From assembly GCA_023392395.1 (NCBI GenBank), contig JAEVZE010000467.1:1-10738 (forward strand): a stretch of 10,738 bases of DNA, read 5' to 3'. Below, in pieces: positions 1-5,489 of the stretch. Source of the DNA: Bacillota bacterium (lineage in GTDB: Bacteria > Bacillota > Clostridia > Christensenellales > Aristaeellaceae). The notes under the pieces are model-generated. The model worked only from the letters and a program-made list of their open reading frames with translations. It ran no database searches and was not told the origin of the DNA. Positions within the stretch are counted from its first letter, which is position 1; each line of letters starts with the position of its first letter. A program made the translations under genes and the position numbers.

Positions 1-120
1 GTACTGGGCGACGTTCTCATCCAGCGCCTTGAAGTACTCCATCGCCTGATCGTGGCCCTTCATCTGCACCATGGTGTTGATGATCAGTTTGGCGGTGCCG
101 GCGGTGTTGGGGTTGGACAT
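1..120 (-). pseudogene. Inverted internal fragment of the iron-type ABC solute-binding protein
   Basis: Read on the minus strand from 120 to 1, all 40 codons are open and begin MSNPNTAGTAKLIINTMVQM, ending in DENVAQY. The SNPNTAGTAK stretch followed by a helix and an ENVAQY-like end is typical of the hinge/second-lobe region of Fe3+/AEP-type periplasmic binding proteins (FbpA-like). In those proteins this segment lies upstream of the ILAGYDNIQLVVPKSG segment, which here is encoded on the opposite strand from about 119 onward. The two pieces therefore belong to one protein but lie head-to-head, with roughly 30-40 residues that normally join them missing from the window. The frame is still open at position 1. 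It may be a true micro-inversion or an assembly chimera near a contig end; I favour the latter. The ATG at 120 is probably an internal Met, not a start. Confidence 0.75.
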
Positions 121-469
121 CCAGATCCTGGCCGGCTACGACAACATCCAACTGGTCGTGCCCAAGAGCGGCACCAGTTACGAGGTCGGCGCGACCGCGA
201 TCTTCAAAGGCGCGAAGCATCCCAACGCCGCGAAGCTGTGGATCGAGTACGCTCTCAGCCCGGAGTGCGTCAACCTGGCAAAGGACAACGAGAGCTTCCA
301 GTTCCTGGTCATTGACAATGCCGAGCAGCCCAAGGAAGCCACGGAGTTCGGGCTGGACATGAACAACACCATTGCCTACGACTTCGAAGACGCGAAGGCC
401 AACACCTCCAAGTACGTAGAGGACTTCTTCACGGCGGTCGGTACGGACGACCGCTTCAAGACCGAGTAG
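119..469 (+). CDS. ABC transporter solute-binding protein, C-terminal part (iron/AEP/sugar-phosphate type)
   Basis: This is the C-terminal lobe of a periplasmic/lipoprotein solute-binding protein of the FbpA/AfuA class, which captures ligand outside the membrane and delivers it to the permease encoded next. About 116 residues are convincing, from IQILAGYDNIQLVVPKSG through FKGAKHPNAAKLWIEYALSP to the TAG stop at 467-469. The GAxAIFKGAKHPNAAKLWIEYALS pattern (lobe closing helix) is characteristic of this family. The plus-strand frame can be opened back to position 71, but residues encoded before about 119 are antisense to real coding sequence and are not native. There is no valid start, so this is a 5'-truncated gene whose upstream part sits inverted at 1-120. 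The following permease and ATPase genes confirm the assignment. Ligand is unknown: the region that would hold metal-binding tyrosines is not present. Confidence 0.8.
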   Translation: MQILAGYDNIQLVVPKSGTSYEVGATAIFKGAKHPNAAKLWIEYALSPECVNLAKDNESFQFLVIDNAEQPKEATEFGLDMNNTIAYDFEDAKANTSKYVEDFFTAVGTDDRFKTE

Positions 470-487
470 CACTGCCTGTCAACCACA

Positions 488-516
488 AGGAGGATGGCGT
501 CAAACGTCATCCTCCT
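488..516 (+). promoter_or_regulatory. Intercistronic hairpin between binding-protein and permease genes
   Basis: A 12-bp stem pairs 488-499 with 505-516 (11 Watson-Crick pairs plus one G-T) around the loop TCAAA. It lies 19 nt after the binding-protein stop. The sequence after it (GTTGCCTTTGTC) is only modestly T-rich, so it is a weak terminator at best. A stem-loop here commonly lets the binding protein be made in excess of the membrane components, by partial termination or by protecting the upstream mRNA 3' end; that role is inferred. The AAGGAGG inside the left arm touches the ATG at 494 directly, so it is not a usable ribosome-binding site for that ATG. Confidence 0.65.
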
Positions 517-540
517 GTTGCCTTTGTCACTTGTCACAAA

Positions 541-547
541 GGGGGAG
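541..547 (+). promoter_or_regulatory. Ribosome-binding site deciding the permease GTG start
   Basis: GGGGGAG lies 6 nt before the GTG at 554. The longer open frame begins at ATG 494, but that codon sits inside the hairpin arm and has no properly spaced Shine-Dalgarno site. Confidence 0.7.
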
Positions 548-553
548 TATGCC

Positions 554-2275
554 GTGGTTGGAAGGCAGAGCGCAAGACTCGACCGCAGGAAATTCTTGGG
601 GGACCCCATCCTAATTTCGACCATTGCGGTCTTGCTGGTTTTTCTGGCGCTGTTCATTCTCTATCCGCTGGCCACGCTTCTTGTGGACAGCGTGTTCAAC
701 CGGGAAAGCGGGTTTACGCTGGATGTGTTCGGGCGCGTGCTGAGCATGCAGCGCTTTCAAGCCGCCTTCACAAACACGCTGGCCCTGGGCTTTCTGACGG
801 GCATCGCCAGCACGCTGATCGGCCTTCTGTTCGCGTATGTGGACGTCTACATGCAGGTGCGATCCCGCATCGTGAAAAAGCTGTTCGGCGTGGTCAGCAT
901 GCTGCCGGTCGTTTCGCCTCCGTTTGTGCTGTCGCTGAGTATGATCCTTCTTTTCGGCCGCAGCGGCCTGATCACCAGGACGCTTTTGGGCATCTACGAC
1001 AGCGAGATCTACGGCCTCAAGGGCATCGTGATCGTACAGACGCTGACGTTCTTTCCCGTCTGCTACCTGATGCTCAAGGGCCTGCTCAGGAACATCGACC
1101 CGTCGCTGGAGGAAGCCAGCCGCGACATGGGCGCGAGCCGGTGGAAGGTATTCACCACCGTCACGCTGCCGCTGATGCTCCCAGGTATCGGCAATGCGTT
1201 TCTGGTGACATTCATCGAGTCCGTGGCCGACTTCGCAAACCCGATGCTGATCGGCGGCAGCTATGACACCCTCGCCACAACGATCTACCTGCAGGTAACC
1301 GGCGCCTACGACAAGGTAGGCGCGGCGGCGATGGCGGTGGTGCTGCTGAGTCTGACCTTGGTGCTGTTCCTCATTCAAAAATACTACCTTGAAATGCGCA
1401 CCGTCGCGACGTTGACCGGGAAGGCCAGCCGGGAGCGCATGTTCATCGCCGACAAGAGCGTCACGCGGCCGCTGACGATCCTGTGCGCGCTGGTCAGCGC
1501 GTTTGTGATCCTGATGTACGTCAGCGTCCCCTTCGGCGCGCTGTTCAAACTCTGGGGGCGCAACTACTCGCTCTCCCTGGTGCACTTTGAGTACATCTTC
1601 AAGTACGGCGGGCTCAAGGCGTTTAGAGACTCCTTCCTGCTTTCAATCATCGCCGCGCCGATTACGGCGCTGTTCTCGATGATCATCAGCTATCTGGTCG
1701 TCAAAAAGAAGTTCCGGTCGAAGGGCTTCATTGAATTCGTCAGCATGTTGGCCATGGCAGTGCCCGGCACGGTGCTTGGCGTGGGTTACATCCGCGGGTA
1801 CGCCAACGGCATTTTCGGCAGTGGTCTGATGCAGGGGCTGTATGGTACCGGCACGATCCTGGTGATTGTCTTCATCGTGCGCAGCCTCCCAGTCGGAACC
1901 CGCAGCGGCATTTCCGCCCTCCGGCAGATCGACAAATCCATCGAAGAGAGCGCATACGACCTTGGCGCAAACAGCGGAAAGGTGTTCACCAGCGTCACGC
2001 TCCCGCTGATCAAGGACAGTTTTTTCAGCGGCCTGGTGACGCCCTTTGTGCGCTCCATCACCGCCATCAGCGCAATCATCCTGTTGGTGACGCCAAAATA
2101 CCTCTTGATCACCACGCAGATCAATGAATTCGCCGAAAAGGGCAAGTACGGCGAAGCATGCGGCTATGCGACGATCCTCATCCTGATCGTGTACGCTTCA
2201 ATATCCTTGATGAACCTGGGCATCAAGTACTTTGGCACCAGCAGAAAGCTGGCAGGAGGCGGGAAAAATGGCTAA
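554..2275 (+). CDS. ABC transporter permease, fused double-domain (FbpB/AfuB/ThiP-like)
   Basis: This is the inner-membrane channel of the importer, two MetI-type permease domains fused in one chain (573 aa from GTG 554), as is usual for ferric-iron, thiamine, AEP and hexose-phosphate systems. A first membrane segment lies around residues 18-42 (ILISTIAVLLVFLALFILYP). Each half carries the cytoplasmic EAA loop that docks on the ATPase: EEASRDMGASRWKVFTTVTL starting near residue 186, and EESAYDLGANSGKVFTSVTL starting near residue 464. The hydrophilic stretch around 290-310 separates the two halves. Both EAA loops keep the conserved glycine (DMGA, DLGA), so both halves should be functional. The start was moved from ATG 494 to GTG 554 because only the latter has a spaced ribosome-binding site and gives a sensible short N-terminus. 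The stop overlaps the ATPase start, indicating translational coupling. Substrate is not determinable from the sequence. Confidence 0.92.
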   Translation: MVGRQSARLDRRKFLGDPILISTIAVLLVFLALFILYPLATLLVDSVFNRESGFTLDVFGRVLSMQRFQAAFTNTLALGFLTGIASTLIGLLFAYVDVYMQVRSRIVKKLFGVVSMLPVVSPPFVLSLSMILLFGRSGLITRTLLGIYDSEIYGLKGIVIVQTLTFFPVCYLMLKGLLRNIDPSLEEASRDMGASRWKVFTTVTLPLMLPGIGNAFLVTFIESVADFANPMLIGGSYDTLATTIYLQVTGAYDKVGAAAMAVVLLSLTLVLFLIQKYYLEMRTVATLTGKASRERMFIADKSVTRPLTILCALVSAFVILMYVSVPFGALFKLWGRNYSLSLVHFEYIFKYGGLKAFRDSFLLSIIAAPITALFSMIISYLVVKKKFRSKGFIEFVSMLAMAVPGTVLGVGYIRGYANGIFGSGLMQGLYGTGTILVIVFIVRSLPVGTRSGISALRQIDKSIEESAYDLGANSGKVFTSVTLPLIKDSFFSGLVTPFVRSITAISAIILLVTPKYLLITTQINEFAEKGKYGEACGYATILILIVYASISLMNLGIKYFGTSRKLAGGGKNG

Positions 2276-3344
2276 GATCCCGAAAGGCGTGCGTTTGGAA
2301 CATATCTCGAAAGTCTACAAGGATCCCAAAACCGGGAAGGACTTTTATGCTGTCCGAGACGTCAGCCTCGACATAGAGCCAGGCAGTTTTGTAACGCTGC
2401 TTGGCCCCAGCGGCTGCGGCAAGACCACGACACTTCGGATGATCGCCGGCTTCGAAAGCCCCGACGAGGGCGAAATCTACCTGGGCGAAGAGGCGATCAA
2501 CGCGCAAACGCCCAACAAGCGCGATACGGCCATGGTGTTTCAAAGCTATGCGCTGTTCCCCCACTACAACGTCTACGACAACGTCGCCTACGGCCTGAGA
2601 CTTCGCAAAGTACCCAAGGTGGAGCTGGACGAGCGCGTCCGGAGCATCCTCCGGCTGGTGGAGATGGAGGGCATGGAGGCCCGCATGACCAACCAGATCT
2701 CCGGTGGTCAGCAGCAGCGCGTCGCGCTGGCCCGGGCGCTGGTGGTGGAACCGGGCGTGTTGCTGTTCGACGAGCCCTTATCAAACCTGGACGCCAAGCT
2801 TCGCGTCTCCATGCGCACGGAGATCCGCCGAATCCAGCAAACGCTGGGCATTACGGCCATCTACGTGACGCACGACCAGAGCGAGGCCATGTCCATCAGC
2901 GACCGGATCATCATCATGAACCAGGGCGTCGTCGCGCAGAGCGGAAAACCCATGGAGATCTACTATCACCCGAGCAACCAATTCGTCGCCGACTTCATCG
3001 GAGAGGCGAACTTCCTAAAGGGACGAACCGCGGGGATGCAGGGCGGCGTGTGCAAGGTGGAAGTTGAGGGTCGGGAGGCTCTGGTTGAGACCGCAAGTCC
3101 CGTTGGCGCGGGGCAGGATTGCGTCATCGTGCTTCGCCCGGAAGCAATCCGCATCGCGGACGAGGGACTTCTGCCCTGCAAGGTGGAGTTGAGCTGCTTT
3201 ATGGGCAGCTATCAGAATTACCACGTCCGCGTGGGCGATACGCTCGTAAAAATCGCGGACAATTGCCCGGTCAACAAAAAAATCTACGCCGTCGGAGACA
3301 GTGCGTACATCAGCTTCGAGAAAGAGTGCGCGCACCTGCTATAA
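2268..3344 (+). CDS. ABC transporter ATP-binding protein (FbpC/PotA-like)
   Basis: This is the cytoplasmic ATPase that powers the importer. All nucleotide-binding motifs are intact in 358 residues: Walker A GPSGCGKT at 46-53, Q-loop Q92, ABC signature ISGGQQQRV at 144-152, Walker B VLLFDEP at 164-170, D-loop SNLD at 172-175 and switch histidine H202 (VTHDQSEAMSISD). After about residue 240 (FVADFIGEANFL) comes a C-terminal regulatory region of the TOBE type, with a typical VLRPEAIRI segment at 288-296. The ATG at 2268 has AGGAGG at 2254-2259 with 8-nt spacing and overlaps the permease stop by 8 nt. A longer in-frame extension to 2232 lies wholly inside the permease gene and is not native. It is adjacent to its own permease and has the length of FbpC/PotA-class proteins. 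It could in principle also serve the CUT1 permeases nearby, but nothing in the sequence shows this. Confidence 0.95.
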   Translation: MAKIPKGVRLEHISKVYKDPKTGKDFYAVRDVSLDIEPGSFVTLLGPSGCGKTTTLRMIAGFESPDEGEIYLGEEAINAQTPNKRDTAMVFQSYALFPHYNVYDNVAYGLRLRKVPKVELDERVRSILRLVEMEGMEARMTNQISGGQQQRVALARALVVEPGVLLFDEPLSNLDAKLRVSMRTEIRRIQQTLGITAIYVTHDQSEAMSISDRIIIMNQGVVAQSGKPMEIYYHPSNQFVADFIGEANFLKGRTAGMQGGVCKVEVEGREALVETASPVGAGQDCVIVLRPEAIRIADEGLLPCKVELSCFMGSYQNYHVRVGDTLVKIADNCPVNKKIYAVGDSAYISFEKECAHLL

Positions 3345-3508
3345 CGGCAAGTTCCGCTTCTCTTACGGATGGGAGCCGTATTTTGAGGAGAATTGCCCGC
3401 TCTCCACGTGCGACAATCGCCGATGACGGCGAAAACCTTGTTCGTACCCTTCAATGGTTATCCCGCGCCTTCATCCTCTACGCATGACGCCCTATTTCCA
3501 ATGCGACT
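3345..3508. other. Convergent intergenic region between the two operons
   Basis: These 164 bp separate the plus-strand ATPase stop from the minus-strand glycohydrolase stop. I see no convincing gene. Two small inverted repeats are present, one at 3364-3380 followed by TTTT and one at 3417-3432 (TCGCCG, loop ATGA, CGGCGA). One or both could end transcription of the converging operons. No promoter is expected here. Confidence 0.5.
3364..3384 (+). terminator. Weak candidate terminator after the iron-type importer operon
   Basis: A 5-bp stem (TACGG 3364-3368, CCGTA 3376-3380, 7-nt loop) is followed directly by TTTT at 3381-3384, 20 bp after the ATPase stop. The stem is short and the T-run is short, so the call is tentative; position is the main support. 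Confidence 0.3.
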
Positions 3509-4513
3509 TCACGCAGGATTGCCCCTTCGGGACTGCCACAGGTCTTCCGCCATTCGGGAAAAATCCAGCTCGTTAATTCGTTCGATGCGATTGATTGACC
3601 CGGCTGGAAACGCGCCCGGCCCTTGCAAAGCGCCGCAAATCGCGGTCGCCATCGCGCCGATGGTATCGGTATCGCCGCCCAGATTGGCGCACAGGCGCGC
3701 ACAACGGACCGGGTCGCCTTCAGACAGCTTCAGCATGGCAAACGCGGAGGGTACCGAGTCCGCGATCGGCAATCCCGTCCCAACCAGTTGATAGATCCGG
3801 TCGAGCCGCGTTTCGTCGGTACCCGGGGCGCGCGCCAAGTCCGCCGCCCATAGAATGCGCTCTGCCACGGAGGGCGAAACAACCGGGTAGCCCTCCCGCT
3901 CGCCAAGGCGGGCAGCCCGCACCGCAACGGCGATGAGGCCGTCGACGGATTGCTCGCCGGAGACGGCGCAGCCCACCGCGGCCGCCACCGCGCAAGCGCC
4001 AGCGATGGCGGGACCGGTGTTGTGGGTGGGCAGGCACAAAAGCCGCACCTGCTCCACCAACCCAGGCAGGTCGCGCACGTCCGCGATCATGCCCAGCGGT
4101 GCAACCTTCATCGCCGCGCCGTTGGTGGTTCCCCCTCTCCCGGCCTCGGTCATGTCGGTCCCCTGCGCGATCTTCTCGAGCGCCGCGCGCGTGCTGGGGC
4201 CGAGCACCTGCTTGCTCTTCTCCACCCGGCCAGCCCAGGAAAGCATTTTTGAAACCAGCAGCGAAGGATCTACCTTCCCGCGATTCTCGATCAGCATCTC
4301 GCACACCAGCAGCGTCAAAAGCGTGTCGTCGGTTACGTCGCCCGCCTGAAAGGTGCTCGATATGAAGTTGTCGGGGTGCCCGGGCATGAGGTCCCGAATC
4401 TCGCCGAACCGCTGCCGGATCTGCGCACGCGTAAAAAACTCGGACGGCATCCCCATCGCGTCGCCGTAGGCCACGCCCATCAGCGCGCCAAGAGTGCGCT
4501 CCTTCGCCGTCAT
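3509..4513 (-). CDS. ADP-ribosylglycohydrolase (DraG/ARH) family protein, single-domain
   Basis: This protein has the all-alpha, di-metal (Mg/Mn) ADP-ribosylglycohydrolase fold; known members remove ADP-ribose from proteins or hydrolyse related N- or O-ribosyl bonds. It is 334 aa, the usual length for a one-domain member. The diagnostic motifs are complete: GVAYGDAMGMPSE at 13-25, the metal-binding TDDT at 61-64, TTNGAAMKVAPLG at 129-141, THNT at 163-166 and the C-terminal metal site GGDTDTIGA at 279-287. No signal peptide is seen, so it is cytoplasmic. The ATG at 4513 has GGAGG at 4521-4525 (7-nt spacing) and overlaps the kinase stop by 4 nt (ATGA), so the two are translationally coupled. 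Paired with a sugar kinase and an importer, it more likely acts in catabolism of an imported riboside or glycoside than in protein de-ADP-ribosylation; that is inference. No ADP-ribosyltransferase is nearby. Confidence 0.92.
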   Translation of the reverse strand: MTAKERTLGALMGVAYGDAMGMPSEFFTRAQIRQRFGEIRDLMPGHPDNFISSTFQAGDVTDDTLLTLLVCEMLIENRGKVDPSLLVSKMLSWAGRVEKSKQVLGPSTRAALEKIAQGTDMTEAGRGGTTNGAAMKVAPLGMIADVRDLPGLVEQVRLLCLPTHNTGPAIAGACAVAAAVGCAVSGEQSVDGLIAVAVRAARLGEREGYPVVSPSVAERILWAADLARAPGTDETRLDRIYQLVGTGLPIADSVPSAFAMLKLSEGDPVRCARLCANLGGDTDTIGAMATAICGALQGPGAFPAGSINRIERINELDFSRMAEDLWQSRRGNPA

Positions 4514-5436
4514 GCCTGCGCCTCCAGAAATACGCGCAACTGCTCCTTATCAGGGCTGAAGCGGGCGCCAAGGCCGGTGCAGGTGTAGGCCGCGCACGCG
4601 CTGGCAAACGCCATCGCCTGCTCCAGCGGCGCGCGCTCAAGCAGATACTTCACCATGAACGAGCCGATGTACGAATCGCCCGCGCCGGTGGTATCCACGG
4701 GCTTGACCCGGATTGCCGGAACGCGGGTTTCGCGGTCGTACGCATCGTAGGCCACCGAGCCCTCCCCGCCCAACGTGATCACGAGGAGATCGGAAAAATG
4801 CTCCCGCACAAATCGCCTGCACGCATCGATGTCTTCCGTACCCGCGAGCCCGAACAGTCCCAACCGGCAAGGCGCGAACACGTCCACGTACTGAAGGCAA
4901 TCCAAAACCATCTCCGCGGTGATGCCCATGTTCTGCATGGTGTCAAGCCCCGCCTGCATGTTGAACACGGTCGCGACACCCTTCGATTTGGCGCGCTTGA
5001 GCGCCGCCAGCGCGGGCGCGTAGGGGAAGAGATCCGTGTAGAATACCTTCGCGCCATCGATCAAGCGCATGTCGGCGTCCTCTCCCGTCGAAAAGAAAGC
5101 GTCGCCCACGTCCAGCATGATGAACTTGCGTCCCTCGGGGTCCACCACGATGTCGGTATGGAGAGTGGTACCGCCCGGCTTGATCGCCATCCCCGAAATG
5201 TCAACCCCTTCACCAACCAGGTTTTTAAGCACATCCTGCCCGATCTGATCGTCCCCCACGGTGGCGATATAGCCGCATTCTGCGCCTAGCCTCGCCGCCT
5301 GCACAATCACGTTTGTGCCACTCCCGCCGGGCAGATACGTCGTGCTCCGGATGATGCAGAACCCGTCCTCCTTCGGCAGCGCGTCCACCTGCATGAGCAC
5401 ATCCATCGCCAAAGAACCCAAACCCACAATATCCAC
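4510..5436 (-). CDS. PfkB/ribokinase-family carbohydrate kinase
   Basis: This is a cytoplasmic ATP-dependent sugar or nucleoside kinase of the ribokinase superfamily, 308 aa, a typical length. The N-terminal sugar-binding signature is LPGGSGTNVIVQAARLGA at 35-52, and the C-terminal signature VDTTGAGDSYIGSF lies at 247-260, with the catalytic base D254 in GAGD. ATVGDDQIGQDVL at 58-70 and TLGGEGSVAY at 221-230 (nucleotide-binding side) are also family-typical. The start is GTG 5436: GGGGAGG at 5444-5450 is spaced 7 nt from it, whereas the in-frame TTG at 5442 is only 1 nt from that site. It overlaps the downstream glycohydrolase by 4 nt. Its likely job is to phosphorylate the sugar released by the glycohydrolase-fold enzymes. 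Ribokinase, fructokinase, nucleoside kinase and KDG kinase specificities cannot be separated by eye. Confidence 0.92.
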   Translation of the reverse strand: MDIVGLGSLAMDVLMQVDALPKEDGFCIIRSTTYLPGGSGTNVIVQAARLGAECGYIATVGDDQIGQDVLKNLVGEGVDISGMAIKPGGTTLHTDIVVDPEGRKFIMLDVGDAFFSTGEDADMRLIDGAKVFYTDLFPYAPALAALKRAKSKGVATVFNMQAGLDTMQNMGITAEMVLDCLQYVDVFAPCRLGLFGLAGTEDIDACRRFVREHFSDLLVITLGGEGSVAYDAYDRETRVPAIRVKPVDTTGAGDSYIGSFMVKYLLERAPLEQAMAFASACAAYTCTGLGARFSPDKEQLRVFLEAQA

Positions 5437-5443
5437 AGCCAAA

Positions 5444-5450
5444 CCTCCCC
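5444..5450 (-). promoter_or_regulatory. Ribosome-binding site deciding the PfkB GTG start
   Basis: GGGGAGG on the minus strand is 7 nt from GTG 5436 and 1 nt from the alternative TTG 5442, so the GTG is preferred. The site directly follows the T-run of the hairpin at 5455-5478. Confidence 0.75.
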
Positions 5451-5478
5451 AAAACGGGGCATCCCTTAGGACGCCCCG
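5451..5478 (-). terminator. Terminator-like hairpin (attenuator) between the 711-aa enzyme and the kinase
   Basis: In the minus-strand RNA a 10-bp GC-rich stem (5478-5469 with 5464-5455, nine Watson-Crick pairs plus one G-U, loop TAAG) is followed at once by UUUU (5454-5451). On the plus strand the G-U becomes an A-C mismatch, so the structure suits minus-strand transcription. It lies 11 nt after the 711-aa gene stop and ends against the kinase ribosome-binding site. With only four U it is probably a partial terminator that lowers kinase and second glycohydrolase expression, or a translational modulator. Confidence 0.6.
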
Positions 5479-5489
5479 CTGCGTTTATT

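Noticed and set aside
71..118. Native N-terminus MVLMISLAVPAVLGLD for the plus-strand binding protein
   Set aside because: It looks like a short signal peptide, but these bases encode the conserved SNPNTAGTAK region on the opposite strand, so the resemblance is accidental.
611..1585. A 324-codon frame antisense to the fused permease
   Set aside because: The product is a His/Gln/Arg/Asp-rich shadow of hydrophobic codons, without motifs; the opposite strand is clearly a permease.
3417..3432. TCGCCG/CGGCGA hairpin as a definite bidirectional terminator
   Set aside because: Only 6 bp, with no T-run on either side. Kept only as a note in the intergenic entry.
3720..4640. A 306-codon frame overlapping the small glycohydrolase and kinase on the same strand
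   Set aside because: Arg/Ala/Gly-rich low-complexity translation in a different frame of two well-supported genes.
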